Program-made: the position numbers and the translations under genes
Shown here: positions 46,234 to 58,165 of the stretch, one piece after another
How positions within the stretch are numbered: the first letter of the stretch is position 1
Layout: each line of letters begins with the position of its first letter
Notes under the pieces: generated by a model
What the model was told of the DNA's origin: nothing
Databases searched by the model: none
Seen by the model: only the letters and a program-made list of their open reading frames with translations
NCBI GenBank assembly: GCA_963854835.1
Contig: OY978526.1
Span: forward strand, 87,658,846-87,722,845
DNA length: 64,000 nt
From: Megamerina dolium
Taxonomy: Eukaryota > Arthropoda > Insecta > Diptera > Megamerinidae
Direction: 5' to 3'

Positions 46234-46716
46234 ACTTCTAGTCTTCTAGTCTTGGCTAGTGTTTTAATCATCTTCTGAAATATGTGCGTATATGTAGAGA
46301 ATGAATATTGAGATATTGAATAAAAACTGTTTTTGAAAAATATATACATATGCGCATACGATGACGAACGCGACACATTTTGTCAATAAAAAAAAACATG
46401 ATTTATAAGATAATTATTCAAAGTAATTTTTTTCTAAGTAGGGCCCACTAAATTTATTTAAAATTAAAATTAGCAAACACGTGCTTACAACGATCGCGAC
46501 GTACTGATAAAAAATGTTGATTTTGGTACAAGAACGCGACCATAGAATATCAAAGAAAACAAAATAGAAATAGAATAGGACACTTCTGTGCAAATGCCCA
46601 TATTCAATCGATAATGGTATTCGAAGAAAATAAACAGCCAACAAGCGATTAAAAATTAGAAGATAATTTTTCTAGAAATATTATGATTGAAATAAATCGA
46701 TGGCTTACAAGCACTT
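46234..46716. other. Intergenic AT-rich DNA
   Basis: No gene or recognised repeat. Confidence 0.5.
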
Positions 46717-46720
46717 TTAA

Positions 46721-47216
46721 GGGAAACAACTAGTTTGTAATTTTGAATTTTTTTTTTTGCGTTTTTCGATAATTTATAACTTTAAAAATATCATATTAAA
46801 ATTTCAATTGAAAATCTCAAATAGTTTCTGAGTTACAGCCTTCTACAGAGCAGCTGCATTGAACATTGAAATCAATACAATTTTTAAGCAAAATATGATT
46901 TTTTTTTTCAAAAATCCTCCATTTTGTTGCATTTTATTTTTTTTTTACAATAGATGGTCATTGTATAGAAAATATAATCTAGTTCAATAAAATTTTTATT
47001 TTTTTTTCATTTCAGGAACTATCAAGGCTACGATCACTGCAGCACTGTGAGAACTTTTATTTTGAACATCGAATATTTTCATTTGAAAAAATTACTTTGT
47101 TTTCATTAAGTATGCACAAATATATCTGCAAAATTTTAAAGCATTAGATGCAATACTTTTTTTTAACAATTCATAAAAATCACCTTTTTTTCAGGTGGTC
47201 AAACTAGTTGTGCCCC
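46721..47216. mobile_element. TTAA-flanked inverted-repeat element, 496 bp
   Basis: The end gggaaacaactagtttg (46721-46737) is repeated in inverted form at 47200-47216 with two mismatches. TTAA lies outside both ends (46717-46720 and 47217-47220). The interior is rich in T and A runs and has no transposase. It resembles the element at 44118-44839 in target site and G-rich ends but not in sequence, so it is a second family. Confidence 0.75.
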
Positions 47217-47220
47217 TTAA

Positions 47221-48677
47221 TGCTGAGCCAAGTGAAGGTCAGTGGAAGCGATTACCTCAGATATCATCAGAAAAATCCGTCAATTATTTTTTTATTGGTA
47301 ATATAACAGATGTCGCTACTAGCTTATTATTTCATTGTTTCATTTGGCAACACCGTCACTTTGAAGTGTCATCATTATTACTTCTTTTTCAGTATCTGAC
47401 ATTTCGCTGTCAACTTTTGTACCAAATAATGTATTTTTGCTGGGAGTTTTACTTCATTACTTCAATATGAAGAAAAAGGCTGCCGAAAGTCATATATTAA
47501 AATGAAAATCAATAAGCTAGCTGGAACTGCCAATATTTCAAATGACAGTGTTTGGTAAGCTCTTCCCGAACATTTAGACATTCAAAAGGTTGTTGTGAGG
47601 TGGTCGCGATGACCATAGTATACAAGGTTTTTATCTTAACTTCAAAAAATATAAAATACTTTAAAATAAATTGTGAAACACTGACGCATTGAAAAAAATT
47701 GAAAATCACTGTAGCTATGTTGAATATAAATAGAGAAAAATATGGACAAATTTGATAAGGTATACATTCGAATACAATTATTCCTATTATTTTGCTTTGA
47801 TTGACTTCGAGCTAACGAATCGAATCCAACTCTTATCGCTATGTGCATAAACGAAGGCAACAATGCATTTATTAATTTCGTACAGTAGGTAGAGATAAAA
47901 TAAATTAATAAATTACTGTATTTATTAGAAAATATATTAAGGTTATCGCACATGAGAGAAGGCATACTTGTGATTCAGTACGACATATTGGGGCGGGTAA
48001 AATTGTTTATACGAACAAAAAAATTAGAACAATTTAACGATATTTCTAACTAAATATACCAAATTATGATCCCCGCATTTGACAAATTGACAAAAAATTT
48101 TTATGAATGGACTGTCTGTCCTGAAAAAGATTTATATGTATACTTCCTAGTTGTCAAATGTCAAATCGGACTGTCAAAGTCTAAATTAATATGAGTCAAA
48201 GGTGTCATAGAAATTAAAAATTGTAAGAAATACAGGGTAATTATTTTAACACAAGCAATATCATTTATGTACATTCGAAACTTTTTACATTGATTTTAGA
48301 AATCAAACTGTGACGATGCAAAGAAATCATACAAAAAAATTGATCTTGAAAAAGAAGAATGACAAATGAATAGCAAATTGAAATGCAATACATTTTTAAA
48401 AGTAAAAACAATTTTTTCTTAATAATGCTTATAACAAAAACTCTCTTTTATTTTTGCAAATATAAAAACTAAGAATAGAATAGGAAAAAATTTACCCGCC
48501 CTAATGTGTTAATGTATATGTATGTATGTAAAATCGAAAAATTTTTGATTAAAAATTTCATTGGGTATTTAATTTTGCAAATATGTCCAATCACCTTTAA
48601 ATCATTTGTCATGAGAAGTTTATCTCACAAAAAATGTGATAAGAGTTACAAATATCATCATATTAGAGAGCTACAGC
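47221..48677. other. Intergenic AT-rich DNA
   Basis: No gene or recognised repeat. Confidence 0.45.
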
Positions 48678-48679
48678 TA

Positions 48680-49095
48680 CGAGAGGGTGCTTTGAAAAGT
48701 TTTCGACCTCAGCATAAAGATGAATTTGCGCAAAAAAATTCAAATGCGCAATTTTTTATATATACTTTTTTTATATATACAAAAATTTAAGCCATTTTAT
48801 GATGTCGATATGAGTGCTTTTATGAAAATGGAAGAAATAAAGCGTCGAGCAATCGTAAGACAGCTGTTTTTGAAGAGCAATATGCATATCTAAATCAAAG
48901 ACAGGTTCCACACTATATCTGAAGACTCTGCAACATCACTCACCGCCTTGAAATTGTGGGCAAACTGAATTAAAACGTGATCGCACCAGCTTCGAAGGCA
49001 ATGAACGTTCGGGATCTTGAAAAACTGCAACCATTCATGATAATATCGCTCAAGTTCATCAAATGCTGCTAGATGATCCTTGAATTAAAATGTAA
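48680..49095 (+). mobile_element. Relic of a mariner 5' half
   Basis: It begins after TA with cgagagggtgctttgaaaag and ttttcgacctcag, which looks like a mariner left end. It then encodes MEEIKRRAIVRQLFLKS (about 48828) and, in another frame with stops, LKRDRTSFEGNERSGS and KTATIHDNIAQVHQMLLDD (about 48980-49080), the usual linker and second DNA-binding region. The catalytic part is not present. Confidence 0.65.
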
Positions 49096-51067
49096 AGAGT
49101 AAAGATAGAAGTAAAGAGTCTATGAATATGCCCAAAGAACGTGTTTGTTGCATATGCAATCGAGATTGAGGCATAGGAAAGCTGTCCCCGTATTTAAAGC
49201 TAAATTTAAAGAAAAACTACCATGTATCTCTGTCAAGTCGAAAATGATTCAAAACACCCTATTATCGATATTCATAAAATTAAAATATGAAAACTGAAAT
49301 CTTTTCACATGGATAAACAGCCGGACATAGACCTAAAATATTTGTTTAGTTATTAATTTCTTTATGAGAAAGAAAATAGCAGTAAAAAAAAAATGTAAGA
49401 AAAACGAAAGTCACAAAATACGAAAAGAAATAAAAAGAAACATGAAATTGACTGCCATTTTTTGTTTTATCTACAACTAAACACACCACTGGCTACATTA
49501 GGAAATAGAGTCAAATATTATAGACTGTTTGTCCGGTCACCCCTCATATATGTACTCTTTTCGGCTGGCTCACTCTATTGAGTTTATTATTAATGACTTG
49601 TCTCGATTGTGCAACATTTTTTGAGGATAACGACTTACATACATATGTTCTTCTCACTTACCGATGGAGAGAGACGAATAAAAATAACAAAAAAAAAAAA
49701 AAAAACAGTCAGATGTTGAATGAAACGAAAACGGGTGTGGAATAAACACGCGTTGACATATAACCCTTTGTCACATGCATTGACAGTTCAATAATACATC
49801 AGCCAAATGTTGTTATAGATATATTCGAACGTGTGTATATGTATGTAGGGACTGGTTATATTCCCAGTGGGGAATACACCAAGGGCCTATGAAATAAGTG
49901 TTCATATTTATGTTCTCCTCAACTTTTAGCGATGGGATTTGAATGAATCCCTAACATATACTTAGATATATTAGTACAGCAAAGCTATATGTGCATTAGT
50001 TCTAGTTATGAAATAAAGTGCTCTTAGATCATAAGACGAACATGAGAGACGGACTTAAGATTCCATGCATATACGCTCTTAGGTAAAAAAACATGCTTAT
50101 GTATGTCATTCATTTAAAAAGCTTGAACAGATCAGGAAATAATTTACCTCTGTTACTTTACGAAACGAATAGGCTTCCTAATGGGTAGATAGACGTCACT
50201 AACGAAATGCTTGAAATAATTTCGTTTATCTTTGTGGCACACGAGCTCAAGCATATGTAGGTATGCGCATATGTACAAACGTGTGTTAACGTACATATCA
50301 TAATAGCACATAATAGCAAAGAGGTAAAATTGCCATCATGAATGATAAATTTCAAAACAAACGGCATAGAGGTTAAAATTTCTTCAACTAAAAGTTAAAG
50401 TTTATTTGCAATCCCAGTCAGCCAAATGTGGAGCGCACCGAAGGAGGTGTGAAAAGGGACTCCCTCAGAATACCTCGAAGGAGTGTTTCCACAAGAGTCC
50501 ACAAGAGAACCGCATTGGACTGTTTACGGAGTGTTAAATCACTTACTGTAGTTCGCTTCGCTGAATACGTACCCTTGAGTTTATTAGTGCAAACCAGAGT
50601 GTTCTTAAAAGCGGTTCGGCATTGGTAATTATGAAATACATACATATATTTAAACAATGTCCAAATGAAAGCTAATAGAAACACATTCAGAAATTTTTCA
50701 GAGGAAAATGAAATTTTCAAACAAGAATGCAGTGATCCATCCAAGTTTATTCGTGGCTTCCCAATATTCCTGGAAAGGAACACCGAACAAAATGGCTATT
50801 GACGTTATGGCAGTTACGAATGCATTCACAGGTAAAGAATAATGCATAAAACTTTATTTTTGACTAATATTAAAAATTTTCAGGCGCATTTAGCTCTACC
50901 AAAGATTTTAATCGAGCGAGCGCACAATGATTTCAATCGTCAAAGGAACGCTTTTCCAAAAAAAGCAAAAAATTAATTTTACTTTACTTCTTTATTTCTT
51001 CATTTTTATTAATTTTATTTGAATATCTACTATTGTACAGAATTATGTTTTGAGGGGAAAAAAATAT
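49096..51067. other. Intergenic AT-rich DNA
   Basis: No gene or recognised repeat. The open frames at 50158-50783 overlap on both strands and show no recognisable domain. Confidence 0.45.
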
Positions 51068-51405
51068 GTGTCACTTAAAGCCCCGAAGAGCTCTTTGACC
51101 GAGCTTCTCCTTCATTACTGGTGTGCGTGTTAAGTATTGGACAGTATTAGAGCGACTTACTTATTTAGCCGTTTCCGAACGGCAGAACTCTTGCTGAGCT
51201 GTGTTACACAGTTCTTTTAAAAGGGTTTTCATGGCAAATTGTTACTGCCATGAAAGCAATTGGTACTCCAATTGCTTTCCAACAGGTGGGTACCGTTCGA
51301 AAGAAAAATCTTTTCGATATTAATTTTGTTATGCTTCAGCCGAGGATTGAACCCACGATCTACAGATCAGAAGGCCAACATACTAACCACTGAGCTACGG
51401 CATCC
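51068..51405 (-). mobile_element. tRNA-derived SINE, copy 3
   Basis: Same orientation as the 45914 copy. The box B complement gattgaaccc is near 51345, the box A complement ccactgagctacgg ends near 51400, and all body blocks are present. Confidence 0.85.
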
Positions 51406-52134
51406 ATTTTTTTTTGAGTAATCTATTATTCATTAAAAAGAAAAAATGAAAAAAAAATAGAATGTTTATTAATTTTAAATAAATTTAGGAGCATTTTTGG
51501 AATCCGTAAGGACTCCTATTCGGTAAATTATCAGAGCGCAAAAACAATCTCTAAACACTCATTTTGAGTTATCTTTGGATGTTTTAAGGAGTCCTTTTCC
51601 TAAAAATTATAAGCGAATGGAGGAGTCCGCACGGAGTCTTTTCGGTTTATGTATCTTAGTGAGCATTCTGGAATGCCGAAATCACTCATTTAAGGAGTCC
51701 TAAAAGAACACATTTTTCATATATATTGAAAAGCACTTTTCTCTGGCGGATATGCTCCTTTGGGACTCTTTTCGGAGGGTCCCCAGGAGGGTCAGCGCGC
51801 CGCAAAGGGAGTCCTAATGGTGCAGCTTGCGGACTCCGCTGGTTGGCTGGGATAATTCCCATACTCTCAGACATTATTAAAAGATATTAATTTTTATGTA
51901 TTGTACCTATGTTTGTATAGTATAGGGTGTTTTCTAAAACGAACTAAAATTAATCTGATACTGAATTATAACAGCCCTTATAAATGTCCATTTTGACCGA
52001 ACAAAACAAGCTGCGTCAATTGATGGATCTTGCTCTGTGAATCATGTATTTTCTATCATAACTTTAACGTTTGATGAAGAATTTGCAGGAATTGGTTAAA
52101 TGGGTCTAAATGTCAAAATATTCTTCACGTGTGT
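51406..52134. other. Intergenic DNA with clustered ggagtcc motifs
   Basis: No gene. Between 51500 and 51840 the heptamer ggagtcc or its complement ggactcc recurs many times in both orientations (for example at 51508, 51588, 51622, 51694, 51806 and 51833). A tatagggtgttttctaaaac block near 51920 resembles a Tc1/mariner-type end, but no partner was found. Confidence 0.4.
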
Positions 52135-52223
52135 CATGTGTCATCATTGTCATGTGTCATCATTGCCATGTGTCTTCATTGCCATGTGTCATTATTGTAA
52201 TGTGTCATCATTGTCATGTGTCA
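52135..52223. repeat. 16-bp minisatellite
   Basis: Five and a half tandem units of catgtgtcatcattgt with one or two substitutions each. Confidence 0.9.
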
Positions 52224-53963
52224 GAAATCGACCTTCTCAATTTCTACAATTTATTCATAACATGAGAGCCCTTAAAAATTCTTGAAGCTCTCAGCAAATG
52301 GCAACCCAAACTTCAAAGTTATGATAAAAAATAGGTTTTGCTATTTTTAGGGTAGTCAAAAGGAAAAAACAATTTCCAAATTATATCAAGATATTAAAAC
52401 ATAATTTTGTTCAATGCGAAGCGCCACAAATTAATGTACTTAGTACTTTTGTTATTAAATGAATAATTTATATTAATCAATAAACAGCAGGTGTATCAAG
52501 TGATTTTGTATATGTAACATATAGGAAGTTCATAGTTATATTTCTATTTGATGAATACAGTTATTTATCGCTGCTTTTGTGATTTTGTGTCAACAATAGC
52601 AGATTACCCTTTTTAAAAATTGAGGGTAAATTATTTGTTTATTGTTTTCAGTTGAAAGCCCAAATATTGAATCGGACATGAAATATTCATATTAAAATGC
52701 AATTGCCATCAATTCAAACTATGTATGTGGAATTAAATTGGTTTTACGCATGAATAACTCGATTTGCGTGGTTCTGTCAATTAGTTAGTTTCGATATATC
52801 AGAATAATAGATTCATTCTAATGGCTGTTTGTTTGGCTTTTGTTTTTTTTTAGTGATATTTTATGGATTTTCCATAGAAATGCTATAAAATAGAAATGTT
52901 ATAGCTTAAAGCTGCTGTCAATTGTGTGACAATTAATTGACAAATGAATAATTTCTATATGGCTATGGGTTTGTAATGCAGGTGCATATATCATAAAAAA
53001 GCACTTCAGCAATATTATTTATAATAAATATAAATTAGTTTGATAGTAACAGTTTCGAAGAACGTATGGCTAACTTTTGTTGCAATACTGTTATGTACAT
53101 AAATATACGAGTATGTATATATTCAATTCAGAAAGGGCCTGGTAAAGCCTACTTATAGAGCTTGTTTATTCACCAATTGTGATGCCACAATTTCTCGAGC
53201 TTTGTCACAGAAATTGTTGAATTGTATGTATAACAATAATTGTAAGTTCTTTCCGTGATTTTTTATATACGTGAAAAACTCTTCTAAATAAATGAGAAAT
53301 TAATTTGAACCGTTGGTATTTCCGGCATAAGATGTTTTTGATTTTCAAGTGCTTCGACCAATGCAAATAAATCGACAATGTTGAGTCAACGATTTGCATG
53401 ATTGTGGTATCATTTTACCGTGAATTATGCAATTGAAATAAATTTGAAAAAAAAATTTGCTAAAAATTCTACCAACCAACGCTGTTAAACAAGATTTAAA
53501 ACAAAATCTCTGCCTTCCGGGTGTCACACAAAATAAAGTACATTTGGAAGGGAAGAAACTTGTGAAAAACCTCTTTAAAGACGCATTCCTGTTAGTTTAT
53601 TTTTGGATGGTATGATGGAAGGTGCTTATTATCTTCGGCATGCTTAGCCTTACAAAATCAGAAGGACAGAATGGGTCATTTCATAATCATTTATCGAAAA
53701 TATACTCTCTATCATTGTGCATAACTGCTGAATTTTGTTGTCGAAACTAGAGTTTTTGAACCAATTTTTAAAAAGGTCGAAATACAAGGGTGGGTACTTT
53801 AGCATACAAAAGAATTTAAATTGAAACTCGACGGGACTTTCGTTTTCCTACATTTTTCGGACCATAACTTAGTCACACGCCGTTTTGGGTATATGCAAAA
53901 TCCACATATTTTTCTTTTGGCCCTTCGTCGTCATTTGTATTATTAGCATTGTTGATTTTGGAG
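52224..53963. other. Intergenic AT-rich DNA
   Basis: No gene or recognised repeat. Confidence 0.45.
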
Positions 53964-54190
53964 GGCGCCGTAGCTCAGTGGTTTGTGCATTGGCCTTCTG
54001 ATCTGTATGTCGTAAGTTCAATCACCGGCTGAAGCATAACTAAATTTATTATCAAAAGGATTTTTCTTTCGTACGATACCCACATGCCGGCATCTGTTCT
54101 CCAATGCTGTCTAAAATTCATACACACAACAGTATGGAAGAGAAACTCCGTGGTATCACAATGGGCCTTTCTGGCCTAAGTGTGTCTTCT
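53964..54190 (+). mobile_element. tRNA-derived SINE, copy 4 (body deletion)
   Basis: The head is the best preserved of the four: gccgtagctcagtgg matches box A and gttcaatcacc is a slightly decayed box B. The body is about 90 bases shorter than the others because the section with attcggaaccgg is missing. It ends in ctaagtgtgtc. Confidence 0.82.
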
Positions 54191-54704
54191 AAGAGAGAGA
54201 GAGCAGCCGCATAATCCAACCTTATCTTGTTAATTTTAACTTTAACACTAGCTGTCATTTGTCGTTATCGTTGTCTTCGCGTATTTGCGTATTCAATCTT
54301 TTGCCCAGCCACGGGTCTACAAGTATTGTGCGAAGCTGCTTCACATAATCTCCACGGCTTAATAATTATTTCATGACTAAACATATTATGAGTGTAAATC
54401 AGATAACTGGTTATAAATGCTATGTTCAAAATTCCGAAGAACATTCACATGGGCAAACGATTGGTGTCGAGCACTCCTTTAGTGCTGTTGTAGAACTGGA
54501 CCTGTAGCACGGCCGTTTATTTTCGGCATTTAAAAATCCTTGCATCGTTGCAAGAAGACAGCATGAAAACAATTATATTAGATTTCGGTTTGTAAAAAAA
54601 AGAGTGAGCTCATTATCGTAACAGAAGATAGATACATCGCATTTTCTTTGCCCTTCTTTATATTTCCCAATTCTTTCGGGATCCCCCTTTTTATTTGAAA
54701 GTCT
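54191..54704. other. Intergenic DNA
   Basis: No gene recognised. Confidence 0.4.
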
Positions 54705-55120
54705 GTCTCTTATCATGCCTGTCCTTACATATAGCGCCGAAGCTTGGGCAATTTCCACTCCAGATGAGAGAATGTTCGGAGTTTTCGAGAGAAAAGTCTT
54801 ACGCAAGATCTTTGGACCTATTTGCGTTTGTGGTGAGTATGAGCTGTATGAGCTGAATGCCGATATCGACATAGTAAAGCGCATCAAAATTCAGCGGCTG
54901 CGCTGGCTAAGTTATGTCGAGCGAATGGAGGGACACGCTCCGGCTAAGAAGGTGTTATATTTGGGACCCCTCTGGTGGACGACACAGAAGAGGAAGACCT
55001 AACCTCCGGTGGATAGATCAAGTATTGGAAAACTTGTCAGCGCTTGGAATTTCTAACTGGCGCCAACTGGCGAAGGAGAGAGCTGGCTGGGGAAACACGC
55101 TAGATTCGGCCGCTAAATGA
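54705..55120 (+). mobile_element. LINE family D fragment, plus orientation
   Basis: Encodes MPVLTYSAEAWAISTPDER, ERKVLRKIFGPICVCGEY, KRIKIQRLRWLSYVERM and, after a frameshift near 54960, GRPNLRWIDQVLENL and LGISNWRQLAKERAGW to a TGA at 55118. It therefore shows the natural C-terminus of this LINE family, which the minus-strand copies retain only in fragments. About 20 bases are missing around 54835 compared with the other copies. 5' truncated. Confidence 0.85.
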
Positions 55121-55188
55121 ATGTGAACCAGTTATCCATAGTTATGTTTCTGATATGCTCGAAATAAAAAAAACACTCAAAAGGTAGA

Positions 55189-55331
55189 CTTCGTCATTTC
55201 GACGATGTTTTATTTTTCGTTTGTTGCAAAAAATAGCACTTACGTCATGCTCATGCCGCTTAACGTCTGTTCAACTTTAAAGTACGATGTATGATGCAGA
55301 AATAGCAACAGTGTTCGTCGAATTGACGAAG
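55189..55331. mobile_element. 143-bp inverted-repeat (MITE-like) element
   Basis: A 17-base terminal inverted repeat (cttcgtcatttcgacga at 55189 and its complement, one mismatch, ending at 55331) flanks about 110 bases without coding capacity. Confidence 0.6.
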
Positions 55332-56649
55332 GTTATCCTTTCAGGGTTAAAATATTATAGACTCCAAAAGCTCTGTGATATATTCCCGTTCAACTAAGGT
55401 AACAGCAGGTAAGTACTTATATATAAAGACAGAATTATAATGACTTTTCTTTATCATGCCTTAAAATGCTATTCAAAATCAATTTGTGCAAACACCTCGC
55501 AGATATTATCATACCTTATATACTTAACAGATACTATGTACAAGAGTATACATACATATGTAATTTACAATAATTTTATCCTATTAAAATTTTGGACACT
55601 GTATTTCAATGAGCATGGTGATTTGCCGTCCCATATGGAGCTGTGTTTGGTATACAAATTTGAAATCAACTTCCCTCAAAGCAAGGAGAAATAGAAGATT
55701 AAGTGAAAGACGATGTGGTGACAAGTACATTTTTGTTGTGGTACTTTTGTGTTGTGGGATATGAGAACAATGACGAGTAATTCTTTTTGAGGGCAAACAA
55801 TTTTAATGGCAACTAAGTATTAATGAAAAAAAAAAAAAAAGAAAATGGAAACATGTTTAATTTTTTTTATCATCATTTTAGCGTTTTTTAATTTTCTTTT
55901 TCATTTCTTTGCACTTGAAAATGCCTAACTTCGTAATGTAAATTACTATGGCAGTGCGTTTGGCCAGAGTGTTAAATTAGCTTACGCATTTGCCCTTCTG
56001 ATTTAACATGTTTATGAATAGACATACATAAATGGAATAAATTTAAGGGCAAATCCAATCAATGGCATCGCATGTAAGTACGTACTTATTAAATGGTGAA
56101 AATTTTCCACAACTAGTACTCATACTATTAGCACAAATAAAATGGAATTGAATGCATTTACATGTAACCGTTTAAGCGTGTGTTATGAGCGCGTAAAAGT
56201 GTAAATGCGCATTTCAAGCACCTGAGGGAATTAAGATGAAACTGACGTTAAATGAAGTTTTGACATTGTTTACACGAGTTTGATATGATTAAATTTTTGT
56301 TTACCTTACCTAATGAAATATGCTCTTGGGAAATTATCCATGCTTTGTTCTGTATTGTCTGTTTTTTTTTTATGGCGCTTTCACTAGCTCCTTTAAAAAT
56401 TGAAAGCAAAATTAATTGTAAATAAAAAAGGATGTTACACTATGTCCTTTAAATTAAAAGGTATTTATTAAGTACGGATAATATTAAATATTTATTAAAA
56501 ACTCAAATCAAATTGTGTCAAAGTGATGACCAACATTTAGAAAATTTTATAATGACTAAATATTGAAAGGCTACTTTATTGAATTGGAGGAACATTATGC
56601 GCAATTTTTACCTACTTAATTAAAAAATATCCTCATTTTATCATTTATT
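55332..56649. other. Intergenic AT-rich DNA
   Basis: No gene or recognised repeat. Confidence 0.45.
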
Positions 56650-57005
56650 CTTTAACTGCATTGCGGAGCATAGGATCAAAATCGCCAAAAGCCTTTGGAT
56701 TTGCCTCTTCTGCGTTGTACCTGTGGGTTCCAATCTAATGCTTGCCTGCCAATATTAGTATCATTTTTTCGCAGTGTATGGCCGAGCCACCACTATTTTC
56801 GCACTCTGGTTTCCCCTGCGTTTAGCTTCTGATGGCAGCGTTTATGTAGATCAACATTAGACATCCAGTTATCTGGCCACCAAGCGCGTAAGATGTGTCT
56901 AAGACCTCGGTTTACAAACACCAGGAGCTTCTGGACAACTTCTGACGAGAGACACCATGTTCCACAGGCGTATAGAAGAACAAACTTGAAGTTGGAATTG
57001 TAAAC
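56650..57005 (-). mobile_element. LINE B-type 3' fragment
   Basis: The minus strand reads FKFVLLYACGTWCLSSEV, then FVNRGLRHILRAWWPDNW, WLGHTLRKND and ALDWNPQVQRRRGKS. These match, block for block, the STLLYGSETWL, FVNKCLRIICRIFWPN, WIGHTLRKQ and WNPQGSRGRGR series of the LINE B copies at 21306 and 26345. It is more diverged and frameshifted, so it is an older insertion of a related family. Confidence 0.78.
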
Positions 57006-57199
57006 ATATATTTTTGTTCGCGTGCTAATTTATTTGGAATATATGCATATTTGAAATTATGTGTAAAATATTTAAAACGACTTATCGACTTAAAAAGCTA
57101 AATTTTAAGCTGATATCAACATTACCTAACCCCTTAATATTGGATTGTTTAGTATGAAATGATAATTAGGGATATGGTATGTGCGCCCATACTATCGAT

Positions 57200-58165
57200 A
57201 TACTTTTACCATTTCAGCGGTAGTTTATTTATCCCTCTGCTGTAGAAGCCTGCTTCATGGTAGTCGATGAGCGTAGAAGTGCCTTCCAACAGCTTCTTCG
57301 GAATAAAATTTTTCTCCCGCCAGGAAGTTGGCCAAATTCCGACAGAAAAGAATATGTTGGATGACGGAGAGTCTCCAAATCCAATTCTTGTAGCTTTGCC
57401 ACAGTTATACGTGCAGTATGTGGTCGCGCGTTATCGTGCAACCTGATTGGAGATGATCGGCTGTTTAATCGCAAGATTTCACATCATTTCTTCCAGTTGC
57501 ATACAGTAGATATTCGCCCTGATTGATTCGCCTGGTGTTTCATGATGCTGTGGTGGATTACACCGCCTCCGGACCAGCAAACAGTCACCAACAGTACCTT
57601 CTGGTGGATATTTTATTTCGGGCAGTGTTTCGGTGCTTCATCTCGATGCAACCACGGCGATGAACGCTTACGATTGTTGTAAACGATACATTTCCCATCA
57701 CACGTAACAATTCAATGGTTCACTTTTGTTACTAGCAAGGAGCGAAAAACTTCGAGGCGATAGCGTTTTTAATCTTCGTTCAATTTGTGTGATAGCCACT
57801 TGTCCAGCTTTTACATCTTGCCGATTTGGGCCAAATGGGTTAGTATTGTTTGCTGGGACACCTCAAGCATCAACAATGAATCGTGTGTACTTTGGACCGA
57901 TTCGATTCGATGGTGGCTTTCAGCACGTCGTTATCCACCTTTGTCCCAGGTCGTCCACGTGGTTCATTGGTTCAGATCGAAGTCACCAGAATGGAACTTT
58001 ACATACCAACGGGATATTGTCTGCTTTGAAGTGACTTCCTTGCCAAGCACAGCGTTAATATTCCGAGCTGCTTCCATCGCTTTGATTTCTCGGTGGAACT
58101 CGTACTTCATCAAAACACGAATTTCGCTATTTTGCATTGTCACACTGAAAGAAGGATATTAGTGC
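57200..58165 (-). mobile_element. Degenerate mariner of a third type
   Basis: The minus strand starts near 58140 with MQNSEIRVLMKYEFHREI, AARNINAVLGKEV and TISRWYVKFHSGDFDLN (first DNA-binding region). After several frameshifts it ends with a block around LHDNARPHTARITVAKLQEL (about 57365-57440), which holds the second catalytic Asp, and RHPTYSFLSEFGQLPGG where intact relatives have the third Asp. Terminal repeats were not identified, so the ends are approximate. The subfamily differs from the copies at 112/61979 and at 17101. Confidence 0.78.

Noticed and set aside
47195..47470. Open frame of 91 codons starting MVKLVVPLNAEP
   Set aside because: It begins inside the terminal repeat of the 46721-47216 element and continues into AT-rich DNA with no domain.
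49096..51000. Overlapping open frames at 50158-50783 as a host gene
   Set aside because: No recognisable domain, no splice-supported extension, and overlapping frames on both strands.
2820..55120. Any LINE in the window being active
   Set aside because: Every LINE copy is 5' truncated and carries stops or frameshifts; none has an endonuclease domain.
112..58165. The transposon density as evidence of a piRNA cluster
   Set aside because: The fragments lie in both orientations with no consistent strand bias. Only small-RNA data could support this.
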